DNA from: an uncultured Collinsella sp. | GTDB taxonomy: Bacteria; Actinomycetota; Coriobacteriia; Coriobacteriales; Coriobacteriaceae | Direction: 5' to 3' | DNA length: 31,415 bases | Assembly (NCBI GenBank): GCA_959601045.1 | Contig: CAUGNZ010000028.1 | Span: forward strand, 1 to 31,415 | Shown here: positions 8,395-15,775 of the stretch, piece after piece | How the letters are laid out: every line of letters starts with the position of its first letter | Position numbering within the stretch: position 1 is the stretch's first letter | Made by a program: the position numbers and the translations under genes | The notes under the pieces: model-generated | The model's input: only the letters and a program-made list of their open reading frames with translations | Told to the model about the DNA's origin: nothing | Database searches by the model: none

Positions 8395-8447
8395 ACGACG
8401 GCCGGCGTGCTTTTGGATGAATCCCAAGCGCGCCGGCCGTCGTTTTA
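8395..8447 (+). terminator. terminator between YigZ gene and the C_GCAxxG_C_C gene
   Basis: ACGACGGCCGGCG (8395-8407) pairs perfectly with CGCCGGCCGTCGT (8431-8443), followed by TTTTATG. The stem lies in the 67 bases between two convergent genes and could serve both, but the T-run favours the plus strand. Confidence 0.85.
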
Positions 8448-8459
8448 TGTTGTCGCCGT

Positions 8460-8906
8460 TTACTCGGCGAGCTGCTTTAGCACATCGCAGGCGATGTCGA
8501 CGGCGTCGTCGATGCAGCCGGGGCAGCTGCGGAGCGGACCCTGGTCCGATCCGACGCCTTTGAGCGTGCCGCAGACGGTCGTGGTGTTCTTCTCGCCAAA
8601 GCGCTTGGCAATCTCGCGCGACAGCTTGTAGGTCTGGCCCTTGGTCTTGGGGTTCTCCATACCGTCGCTCATCACAAAGCCCATGATGGCCACGGCGCCC
8701 GAGATGGCGCCGCAGGTCTCGGTCATGCCGCCCATGCCGGCGCCAAAGCCCTCGGTGAGGGTAAAGGCGATCTGGGGGTCGAGCCCCACAGCGGGCGCGA
8801 GCGTGCAAGCGACAGCCTGGGCGCAGTTAAAGCCGCGGGCGTGGTATTCGGCAGCCTGAGCCTGACAGGCGGTGATGTCGAGCTGGGCCGTATCGATTTG
8901 CTTCAT
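8460..8906 (-). CDS. C_GCAxxG_C_C family protein
   Basis: A 148-residue protein of the C_GCAxxG_C_C family (named for its cysteine/glycine pattern; probable redox or metal-binding role, function unknown). Seen: FNCAQAVACTLAP with Cys28, GFGAGMGGMTETCGAISGAV with Cys65, then Cys112, Cys128, Cys131 and Cys140 towards the C-terminus. The glycine-rich segment plus repeated Cys suggests cofactor or metal binding. The ATG at 8906 is used because AAGGAGAC precedes it; an ATG at 8924 and a longer reading to 9053 lack family-like sequence. The gene is single, on the minus strand, and diverges from the sulfhydrylase gene. Confidence 0.85.
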   Translation of the reverse strand: MKQIDTAQLDITACQAQAAEYHARGFNCAQAVACTLAPAVGLDPQIAFTLTEGFGAGMGGMTETCGAISGAVAIMGFVMSDGMENPKTKGQTYKLSREIAKRFGEKNTTTVCGTLKGVGSDQGPLRSCPGCIDDAVDIACDVLKQLAE

Positions 8907-9021
8907 CGTTGTCTCCTTGTTCATGGTGTACCCGCCTATGGTACCCTTGCCGGCGCATTCGCTTATCGAGACCGCAGTGCATATCTCATTGTTTTTCGCC
9001 ATCGAACACTTTCTTAAGATT

Positions 9022-9052
9022 TGGGACAAATAAACCTGATTAATTTGTCCCA
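9022..9052. repeat. perfect inverted repeat TGGGACAAAT/ATTTGTCCCA
   Basis: Ten-base perfect arms (9022-9031 and 9043-9052) are separated by 11 bases in the spacer between the divergent C_GCAxxG_C_C and sulfhydrylase genes. It may be an operator for either gene or one copy of the GGGACA-type intergenic repeats seen elsewhere in the window (12632, 30170, 31087). No T-run follows on either strand, so a terminator is unlikely. Confidence 0.75.
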
Positions 9053-9139
9053 TAACCTATCGGCGGGATGGGTTGAGAGGGGTGCGGGGTAGCGGTATTG
9101 TGAACCGAATAAAACAAAACCCAAGTAAGGGAGTTGGAT

Positions 9140-10423
9140 ATGTGCGAGCAGACTATCGGTACCACGTGCGTTCAGGGCGGCTATCATCCGGGCGATGCGG
9201 AGCCGCGCCAGGTGCCCATCTACCAGTCCACCACGTGGAAATACGACACGTCCGAGCACATGGGCAAGCTGTTTGACCTGGAGGAGTCGGGCTACTTCTA
9301 CAGCCGTTTGCAGAACCCCACGTGCGATCTGGTCGCCGCCAAGATCTGCGAGATGGAGGGCGGCACCGCTGCGATGCTCACGAGTTCGGGCATGGCCGCG
9401 AACTTCCTCGCGATCTTTAACGTGGCCGGTGCCGGCGATCACGTGGTCGCGAGCTCTGCTATCTACGGCGGTACGTATAACCTGCTCGCCCACACCATGG
9501 GCCGCATGGGCGTGACTTGCACGTTTGTCGCCCCCGACTGCACCGATGAGGAGCTGGAGGCAGCCTTTGAGCCCAATACCAAGCTCGTCTTTGGCGAGAC
9601 GATTGCCAACCCCGCCCTTGCCGTGCTCGATATTGAGCGCTTTGCCAAGGCCGCGCATGACCACGGCGTGCCGCTGATGGTCGACAACACCTTCCCGACG
9701 CCCGTGATGTGCCGTCCCTTTGAGTGGGGCGCCGACATCGTCACGCACTCTACCACCAAGTACATGGATGGGCATGCGGCCTACCTGGGTGGCGTGATCG
9801 TCGACCACGGCCAGTTTGACTGGATGGCCCATGCAGACAAGTTCCCGGGTCTCACCACGCCCGACGAGAGCTATCACGGCGTGACCTATGCCGAGAAGTT
9901 CGGTCGCGAGGGTGCCTTCATTACCAAGGCAACCGCTCAGCTCATGCGCGACCTCGGCCCCATGCAGAACCCGCAGGCGGCGTTTTTCCTGAACAGCTCG
10001 CTCGAGAGCCTGCATGTGCGCATGCCGCGTCATTGCGAGAACGGCCTGGCCGTTGCCAAGTTCCTGCAGAGCCATCCCAAGGTGCGCTTCGTGAGCTATC
10101 CGGGCCTGGAGGGCGACAAGTACTATGACCTGGCTCAGAAGTACATGCCCAACGGTACCTGCGGCGTCGTGAGCTTTGGCTTTAACGGTGGTCGCGCGGC
10201 GGCCGAGACCTTTATGAAGAGCCTTAAACTTGCCCAGATCGCCACGCATGTGGCTGACGCCCGCACCTGCTGCCTGCATCCCGCTAATGCCACACACCGC
10301 CAGATGAACGATGAGGAGCTCATCGCCTGTGGCATCTCCGCCGACATGGTGCGCCTGTCGTGCGGCCTCGAGGATACGGCCGATCTGATTGCCGACCTTG
10401 AGCAGGCGCTCGAGCAGTGCTAG
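9140..10423 (+). CDS. O-acetylhomoserine sulfhydrylase-like PLP enzyme (Cys/Met metabolism family)
   Basis: A 427-residue PLP enzyme of the gamma family of trans-sulfuration enzymes. It starts MCEQTIGTTCVQGGYHPG; the PLP-binding lysine is Lys207 in HSTTKYMDGH. YFYSRLQNPT and TSSGMAANF are substrate/PLP-phosphate blocks. The full-length match to the OAH sulfhydrylase branch (direct synthesis of homocysteine from O-acetylhomoserine and sulfide) is my best call; methionine gamma-lyase or cystathionine gamma-synthase activity cannot be excluded from motifs alone. The ATG at 9140 sits 6 bases after AAGGGAG; an in-frame TTG at 9134 overlaps that site. The gene is monocistronic and followed by a terminator. 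Confidence 0.88.
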   Translation: MCEQTIGTTCVQGGYHPGDAEPRQVPIYQSTTWKYDTSEHMGKLFDLEESGYFYSRLQNPTCDLVAAKICEMEGGTAAMLTSSGMAANFLAIFNVAGAGDHVVASSAIYGGTYNLLAHTMGRMGVTCTFVAPDCTDEELEAAFEPNTKLVFGETIANPALAVLDIERFAKAAHDHGVPLMVDNTFPTPVMCRPFEWGADIVTHSTTKYMDGHAAYLGGVIVDHGQFDWMAHADKFPGLTTPDESYHGVTYAEKFGREGAFITKATAQLMRDLGPMQNPQAAFFLNSSLESLHVRMPRHCENGLAVAKFLQSHPKVRFVSYPGLEGDKYYDLAQKYMPNGTCGVVSFGFNGGRAAAETFMKSLKLAQIATHVADARTCCLHPANATHRQMNDEELIACGISADMVRLSCGLEDTADLIADLEQALEQC

Positions 10424-10492
10424 GCTAGCGTTCGCATAAGGCGCCGATGCTGGCAGAAAGCTTCGGCGACCTTCAGTTCCGATTCCGTAGGC

Positions 10493-10537
10493 GGGACCCC
10501 AATTGCGTTTTTGCAGGCGATTGGGGCCCCGTTTTTT
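10493..10537 (+). terminator. intrinsic terminator upstream of MFS gene
   Basis: A 14-position stem (10493-10506 with 10517-10530, one mismatch and one G-T) and an oligo-T run of six (10532-10537). It ends the sulfhydrylase transcript and lies only 26 bases before the MFS start, so it could also act as an attenuator if the MFS promoter is further upstream. Confidence 0.88.
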
Positions 10538-10563
10538 GCGTTGTGCCACTCGAAAGGATGGAT

Positions 10564-11868
10564 ATGGAGAAAACCGCAGAGCAGCTGCGCCGCGAGCACC
10601 TTGCCCTTGAGGGCGACACCCATGGCAAGAACAAATGGGCGATTCTGTTTACCGTGCTCATCATGACGTTTATGTCGTGTCTGGATTCGACCGTCGTGAC
10701 CGTGGCGTTGCCCGTGATGCAAAAGGAGCTGGGCGTGGGCCTCGACCGCATCCAGCTGGTGAGCTCGGTGTACCTGCTTGCGACATGCGTGGCTATGCTG
10801 CCGTTTGGCCGCTTGGGCGACGTGCGCGGCAAGGTGGGCGTATTCCAGCTGGGCGTCATCGTTTTTACGGCCGGCTCGCTGCTTTGCGGCCTTTCGAGTT
10901 CGCTCGAAGTTCTTATTCTGGCACGCATTGTGCAGGGCGTCGGCTGCGCGGCGGCCATGGCTAACAACATGGGTATCATCACCGAGTCGTTTCCGGCGCG
11001 CGAGCGCGGTCGTGCCATGGGTATTCTCGCGACCTTCGTGGCCCTCGGCATGATGTGCGGCCCCGTGCTCGGCGGCATGCTGGTGGCAAGCTTTCCCTGG
11101 GAGAGCATCTTCCTCATCAACCTGCCCATTGGCGTCATCTCGTTTATCGTGGGACTCTATACACTACCGCATGTTAAGCCGGAGGCCGGCGAGCGCCCCA
11201 TGTCCCTGATTGAGGCTGCTCGTCGCTGCTTTGCAAATTCGGCCTTCACCATCAACCTTGCTTGCATGCTCATCGTGTTCGTTGGTATTGGCGCATCCGA
11301 GTTTATCCTGCCGTTCTATTTTCAGGACGCTCACGGCTTTGGTTCCGACATCTCTGGACTACTCTTTTTGGCGCTGCCGATGGTGAATGCCTTTATCGGC
11401 CCGCTTTCGGGTACGGTTTCGGACCGCGTTGGCTGCGAGGGCCCCACGGCGGTCGGCCTAGGCGTGTACGTATGCGGTCTTTTTGCGGTAAGCACGCTCG
11501 ACGAGCACTCTTCCATCCCTGTGATCGTGTGTTGCGTCGCGTTTATGTCGTGCGGTACGTCGATTTTCCAGAGCCCCAATAACTCGCTGTATATGGGCTC
11601 GGCTCCGCGCGAAGCGCTCGGCTTTGCGGGCAGCCTGGGTAGCCTGGCGCGCTATGCGGGTATGGCAGTGGGCATTACAGCGGCATCGCATATCCTGTAT
11701 GGGCAGATGAGCGTGGCGATGGGCGAGTCCGTGACCAGTTTCGTTGCAGGCCGTCCGGATGTGTTCCTGTTCGGCTTTCGCTCGGTGTTCTATGTGCTCA
11801 TGGCTGTGGCCGCTGTGGGTTTTGCGCTCGCCATGGTGCGTTTGGTGAGGATGCGCGCCCGCCATTAG
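10564..11868 (+). CDS. MFS transporter, DHA2 (EmrB/QacA-like) drug exporter family
   Basis: A 434-residue multi-pass inner-membrane protein. After a charged N-terminus (MEKTAEQLRREHLALEG) the first membrane helix carries MSCLDSTVVTVALPVMQKEL, a variant of the DHA2 motif in TM1; PFGRLGDVRGK at the TM2-3 loop is MFS motif A, and ALGMMCGPVLGGML in TM5 fits the antiporter motif C. This indicates proton-driven export of a small molecule or drug; the substrate is unknown. ATG 10558 directly abuts AAAGG, so ATG 10564 (6-base spacing) is chosen. The product is somewhat short for a 14-TM DHA2 protein. Confidence 0.88.
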   Translation: MEKTAEQLRREHLALEGDTHGKNKWAILFTVLIMTFMSCLDSTVVTVALPVMQKELGVGLDRIQLVSSVYLLATCVAMLPFGRLGDVRGKVGVFQLGVIVFTAGSLLCGLSSSLEVLILARIVQGVGCAAAMANNMGIITESFPARERGRAMGILATFVALGMMCGPVLGGMLVASFPWESIFLINLPIGVISFIVGLYTLPHVKPEAGERPMSLIEAARRCFANSAFTINLACMLIVFVGIGASEFILPFYFQDAHGFGSDISGLLFLALPMVNAFIGPLSGTVSDRVGCEGPTAVGLGVYVCGLFAVSTLDEHSSIPVIVCCVAFMSCGTSIFQSPNNSLYMGSAPREALGFAGSLGSLARYAGMAVGITAASHILYGQMSVAMGESVTSFVAGRPDVFLFGFRSVFYVLMAVAAVGFALAMVRLVRMRARH

Positions 11869-12025
11869 TGTGTTGAGAGACTGTCTGCCACGATTCGCGC
11901 CGTCCCAAAAAGACCGGTTTGTGGTGCGATGCGGCTTGTGGGGCGGGCGGGGGTCGGTCCGTGGTAGACTATCGAACAACGTTTATTAATCGCGCGGCAT
12001 CGTTGCCGCGAGAAGGGGTTGCGCC

Positions 12026-12604
12026 ATGCAGGAGCTTGAGGATCGTATTCGCCATGACGGCATCGTAAAGGCCGGTAACGTCCTTAAGGTTGATGCCTTC
12101 CTCAACCACCAGTGCGACGTTGAGCTGTTCGACCACATGGGCGCTGAGTGGGCCCGTCTGTTCAAGGATGTCGAGATCAACAAGATTCTGACGATCGAGG
12201 CTTCGGGCATTGGTATGGCTTGCATCGCAGCCCAGCATTTTGGTGGCGTGCCGGTTGTCTTTGCCAAGAAGGCACAGTCCATCAACCTCGACGGCGAGCA
12301 GTATGCTACGACCATCTACTCCTTTACCAAGCAGAAGGAGTATCCGGTCATCGTGGGCAAGCGCTTCCTGTCCGAGGGCGACAAGGTCCTGATCATCGAC
12401 GACTTCTTGGCCAACGGCTGCGCGCTCGAGGGTCTTATCAAGATCTGCGAGGCTGCGGGTGCCGAGGTATCCGGCATTGGCATTGCGGTGGAGAAGGGCT
12501 TCCAGGGCGGTGGCGATAAGCTCCGCGAGCGTGGCTTCCGCGTTGAGAGCCTGGCCCGTATCGCCGATATGGACTGCGAGACCGGCGAGATCACCTTCGC
12601 CTAA
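12026..12604 (+). CDS. xpt: xanthine phosphoribosyltransferase
   Basis: Salvages xanthine (and guanine weakly) to the nucleotide using PRPP. The 192-residue product aligns end to end with Bacillus-type Xpt: LKVDAFLNHQ, TIEASGIGMA, VFAKKAQS, YSFTKQ and the PRPP-binding loop VLIIDDFLANG, then GIGIAVEKGFQ and RVESLARI. In firmicutes this gene usually sits behind a purine riboswitch; I do not see one here. Instead the short leader has a 7-bp hairpin, CGCGGCA-TCGT-TGCCGCG at 11993-12010, immediately ahead of the Shine-Dalgarno GAAGGGG, which could affect ribosome access. A terminator follows. Confidence 0.95.
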   Translation: MQELEDRIRHDGIVKAGNVLKVDAFLNHQCDVELFDHMGAEWARLFKDVEINKILTIEASGIGMACIAAQHFGGVPVVFAKKAQSINLDGEQYATTIYSFTKQKEYPVIVGKRFLSEGDKVLIIDDFLANGCALEGLIKICEAAGAEVSGIGIAVEKGFQGGGDKLRERGFRVESLARIADMDCETGEITFA

Positions 12605-12631
12605 GCGCGCAACACAAGCGATTGGTATGCG

Positions 12632-12668
12632 ATGTGACAAAGGGACTGTCCCTTTGTCACATTTTTTT
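12632..12668 (+). terminator. terminator of xpt, GGGAC-type palindrome
   Basis: Arms 12632-12646 and 12648-12662 form a perfect 15-base palindrome around one base; as RNA this gives a 13-bp stem with a 5-nt loop and a run of seven T at 12662-12668. The core AAAGGGAC...GTCCCTTT resembles other GGGAC inverted repeats in the window. Confidence 0.9.
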
Positions 12669-12688
12669 GTATGAGGGGAGGTATTGAT

Positions 12689-13069
12689 ATGGATGAGAAC
12701 AAGATGGGATGGTGCGAGTATGCGCGCTATGCCGCGATGGCGGCCGAAGAGTTGGCGCGCGATTGCGAGGTACAGGTGTTTCGCGCGACGGGTCCGGGCG
12801 GACAAGGCGTGAACACGACGGACTCGGCGGTGCGCATGAAGCACGTGCCCACAGGGATTACCGTGACGGCGCGCGAGAGCCGCAGCCAGTTCCAAAATCG
12901 CGCGAGCTGCCTGCGCAAGCTGCACGCCGAGCTCGAGCGACGCGGACGTCCACCGCGTCGACGTGTAAAGACCAAGGTGCCCCAGCGCTCTCGTCAGCGC
13001 AGACTCAATGACAAGCACTTCAATGCCATTAAAAAGGCCAACCGACGCAAGCCGGGCAGCGACGAGTAG
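12689..13069 (+). CDS. ArfB-like peptidyl-tRNA hydrolase domain protein (GGQ, RF-1 domain)
   Basis: A 126-residue stand-alone catalytic domain of class I release factors. GPGGQGVNTTDSAVR has the peptidyl-tRNA-hydrolysing GGQ at residues 37-39; there is no codon-recognition domain. After SRSQFQNRASCLRKL the chain ends in a long basic tail (RRVKTKVPQRSRQRRL to ANRRKPGSDE) similar in style to the tail that ArfB/ICT1 proteins thread into the empty mRNA channel of stalled ribosomes. Rescue of non-stop ribosomes is therefore the inferred role. ATG 12689 follows GGGGAGG at 12674-12680; the upstream xpt terminator suggests separate transcription. Confidence 0.85.
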   Translation: MDENKMGWCEYARYAAMAAEELARDCEVQVFRATGPGGQGVNTTDSAVRMKHVPTGITVTARESRSQFQNRASCLRKLHAELERRGRPPRRRVKTKVPQRSRQRRLNDKHFNAIKKANRRKPGSDE

Positions 13070-13090
13070 TCGTTTGTTCCACTGGCCTTG

Positions 13091-14053
13091 CTAGCGGGTA
13101 GGGTGCCAAACTTGGATGGCGCTGCCGAGGACGTCGACCTCGATGCGCGAGGCGTCAACGGGCTCGCCGTCGGCCTGGATGGGGTAGTCGGGCTCCTCAA
13201 AAGTTAGCTCGGCATGGCGGCAGCGGCGCATGCGAACCGGTGGCAACTTGGTATGGTGGCCGTCCTTGGCCGAAAGGAACATAGGCAGGGCTACCGCGCG
13301 AGGGACGGGGCCGCAGGCGTAGCAGACGTCGAGCATGCCGTCGCAGGGGTCGGCATCGGGGCAGATGCGATAGCCCGAGCCATAGGTAGGACCAAGCTGA
13401 ATCGCCATGATGATCGCCCTCACGCGCTCGGCGGGCGCGCCGTCAAAGCTGACTGTCATGGGGTAGTTGCGGTAGCGCAGGCCAAACTGCTCAAGTCCCG
13501 AAAGGGTGTAGAGCGGCGCGCCCGTCAAGCCGGTCTTTTTGCGCAGCTCGGTGGTGCCCAGGCCGATGGCGGCATCGATGCCGACCGAAAGCGTCTGGTC
13601 GTAGTACTCAACGGTAGCCTCGCCGCTGCCGCTCGCAGGGCTCCACGAGCGAATGCGCCCGATGTCCTGACGCTGCAGCTCGCAGGTGAGCAGCGCGCCA
13701 TAATCCTTGCCGGAGAAATCGTCGATGCCGAGCGTCTGGGCAAAATCGTTGCCGGAGCCCACGGGCAGGACGGCAAGAGCGGGGCGGGCGTCCTCCTTTT
13801 GCGTCATAAGCCCGTTGACGACCTCGTGAATCACGCCGTCGCCGCCGAGTGCGATAACGGTGCGATAGCCCTGAGCCTGTGCGGCCAGCTCCTTGGCGTG
13901 TCCCATACGCTCGGTCAACACCAGGTCAAACTGGGATGCGCGTGCAGTCATGTCCAAAAAGCGTTGCAGGCGCTCGGCAACTTCGCGTGCCGCACCCGAC
14001 TGGGCGGCTGGGTTGGCGATGATGAGCGTGCGACCAAAATCAGTTGCGTGCAT
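13091..14053 (-). CDS. diacylglycerol kinase-like lipid kinase (DagK/YegS/BmrU family)
   Basis: A 320-residue ATP-dependent lipid kinase. The N-terminal DAGKc domain shows IIANPAAQSG, the nucleotide-binding GGDGVIHEVVNG at 70-81 and PVGSGNDFAQTLG at 97-109; the C-terminal half ends in the family segment PIQADGEPVD. The likely substrate is diacylglycerol or a related membrane lipid. ATG 14053 follows GGGAG at a 7-base distance; upstream ATGs (14078, 14125) lack a ribosome-binding site and family-like sequence. It is followed by no strong terminator and converges on the ArfB-like gene, with 21 bases between their stops. Confidence 0.9.
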   Translation of the reverse strand: MHATDFGRTLIIANPAAQSGAAREVAERLQRFLDMTARASQFDLVLTERMGHAKELAAQAQGYRTVIALGGDGVIHEVVNGLMTQKEDARPALAVLPVGSGNDFAQTLGIDDFSGKDYGALLTCELQRQDIGRIRSWSPASGSGEATVEYYDQTLSVGIDAAIGLGTTELRKKTGLTGAPLYTLSGLEQFGLRYRNYPMTVSFDGAPAERVRAIIMAIQLGPTYGSGYRICPDADPCDGMLDVCYACGPVPRAVALPMFLSAKDGHHTKLPPVRMRRCRHAELTFEEPDYPIQADGEPVDASRIEVDVLGSAIQVWHPTR

Positions 14054-14139
14054 GGGGCGACTCCCGGCGTGTGACATGACAGTGCGGTCGCGCTCAGGTC
14101 GAATTAGCCCCGATTGTGGCTGCACGGCGATTATTACAT

Positions 14140-15561
14140 CTACTCTATCAGGTCGTTGTGGCGCTCGATAGCATCCGCTACCGTACCTCCCTCATCCACA
14201 ATAAGCGAGCGGCGCTTGGGTGAGATGATGCGCTGGGCGGGGTACACGCCGCGGTGTCCGCCGGCGAGATAGCTGATAAAGGCCACGATGACAAAGAACC
14301 CGGCGGCCGTGCCGTGGAACAAGTCGATGGCCATCATGCAGGTGGTGATGGGCACGTTGAGGCCGGCACAGAAGACGCCGAGCATGCCGAGGGCCGCCAT
14401 AAAGCTCGGGTCGAGTCCAGCGAGGCAGCCAATCCATCCGCCGAGCGCCGCACCGATGCCAAACAGGGGCGTGACCTCGCCGCCTTGGAAACCGGCACCC
14501 AGGGTGAGCGCCGTTACGACGAGCTTGATGGCGGCGTCGGCGAGGGTGGTGGTGCCGGCAAACCCGGCGCCCGAAAGCCACGTGGAAAGGCCGGCATACT
14601 CCCAGGCGTCAAGCAACGCATAGGCCGCAAGCACCACGAGTGCGCCGACGAGCGCACGGACGAGATAGTTGGTGATAAAACGCGCATACAGGTTCTTGAC
14701 CGTGCGGACCGACCAGGCAAAGAGGCGCGCCGTCAGGCCAAAGACAATGGCTCCGATAACGACGATGGCAACCGTTCTGGGCGTCATGTCGGGAACGCTG
14801 GCGATGACGTTGCTCTCGTACTGGGTGCCCAGGGCGAGTGACGTAAAGTAGCCGGTAAACGAGGCGACCAGGCAGTAGATGCCCGCGGTGTAGTCGATCT
14901 TGCCGATAAAGCACATCTCCATGCCAAAGAAAGCTCCGGCGAGAGGTGATCCGAACACGGCGCCAAAGGCAGACGAGATACCGGCGAGCATGAGGTCGTG
15001 GTGGTCGTGTTTTTTGAGATGGGCAAGGCTCGAGACATTGCTGGCGATGGTACCGCCGATCTGCACCGCGGCGCCCTCGCGGCCGGCCGAGCCGCCCGTC
15101 AGATGCGTGAGCGTGGAGCACACAAAGGTGAGGATGGCCATGCGCGCATGGATGAGTCGTGTGCCCAGGGCGGAGTCGATGACCAAATTGTTGCCGCGCT
15201 TGGCGGCGAGACCGTGGTTCTTGTAGACCCACGCGGTGGCCACGCCCACGACGGGGAGCAGGGCGTAGATCCACGCATGGCTCTCGCGATAATCGGTCGC
15301 AATATCCAGCGAGGCCAAAAACGCCCAAGCGGCAACGCCCATGGCGAGCGAAACGACAACGACGAGCGCGAGCAGTTTGGCGCTCGCGAGCATGTTGTGG
15401 GCATTGCGGCGCGTGTCGGCGGCCAAGAGCTGTTCGGAGCGGGTGAGCTGGTTGCGACCGCTGATGATCAAGTCGGCCGGAGAGAAGGACCTGCCGTCTG
15501 TGTCCTGACGGGTGTCATCAGACGGGTCGAGTGTATTTTCACGTTTATCGATAAAAGCCAT
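14140..15561 (-). CDS. CLC-family anion channel/antiporter
   Basis: A 473-residue membrane protein with a 60-residue hydrophilic N-terminus and about ten or more hydrophobic segments. Signature regions: GGSAGREGAAVQIGG, with the external gating glutamate at residue 162, and FQGGEVTPLFGIGAALGG, the second CLC motif. The first motif is usually GREGP in chloride transporters; the alanine in place of proline and the lack of a recognisable GSGIP box resemble the fluoride-exporting CLC-F branch, so chloride or fluoride transport are both possible. No CBS domains are present. ATG 15561 follows AGAGGA on the minus strand. No fluoride riboswitch was recognised upstream. It may share a transcript with the lipid kinase 86 bases downstream. 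Confidence 0.88.
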   Translation of the reverse strand: MAFIDKRENTLDPSDDTRQDTDGRSFSPADLIISGRNQLTRSEQLLAADTRRNAHNMLASAKLLALVVVVSLAMGVAAWAFLASLDIATDYRESHAWIYALLPVVGVATAWVYKNHGLAAKRGNNLVIDSALGTRLIHARMAILTFVCSTLTHLTGGSAGREGAAVQIGGTIASNVSSLAHLKKHDHHDLMLAGISSAFGAVFGSPLAGAFFGMEMCFIGKIDYTAGIYCLVASFTGYFTSLALGTQYESNVIASVPDMTPRTVAIVVIGAIVFGLTARLFAWSVRTVKNLYARFITNYLVRALVGALVVLAAYALLDAWEYAGLSTWLSGAGFAGTTTLADAAIKLVVTALTLGAGFQGGEVTPLFGIGAALGGWIGCLAGLDPSFMAALGMLGVFCAGLNVPITTCMMAIDLFHGTAAGFFVIVAFISYLAGGHRGVYPAQRIISPKRRSLIVDEGGTVADAIERHNDLIE

Positions 15562-15590
15562 AACGTCCTCTTTATTGTTGCGATGCATGC

Positions 15591-15622
15591 ATTATAAGAC
15601 GGCACCCCGTGCCTTAAGGCAA
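15591..15622 (-). promoter_or_regulatory. probable promoter of the CLC gene
   Basis: On the minus strand a consensus -10 TATAAT (plus-strand ATTATA at 15591-15596) lies 30 bases before the CLC start. The nearest -35-like hexamer is TTGCCT (15622-15617), 20 bases away, so the -35 is poor. A GGCAC-CCC-GTGCC hairpin (15601-15613) occupies the spacer and might bind a regulator. Confidence 0.45.
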
Positions 15623-15775
15623 TTGACAGGTTTCGGTTCTGTTACGAAAGGCGCGTGGCCGACAGGTGTATTTGCCGTTGCGGGCCATGTCTTGAGCGGG
15701 CAGCGGGGGATTATACTGAACCAAACATAAAGAATCGGCGCCACTGTTGCGCGCCGTGGCATGTAAGAGGTGTAT

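Noticed and set aside
15562..15775. Fluoride riboswitch or Moco riboswitch between the CLC gene and moeA
   Set aside because: I could not fit the consensus of either class to this spacer on either strand.
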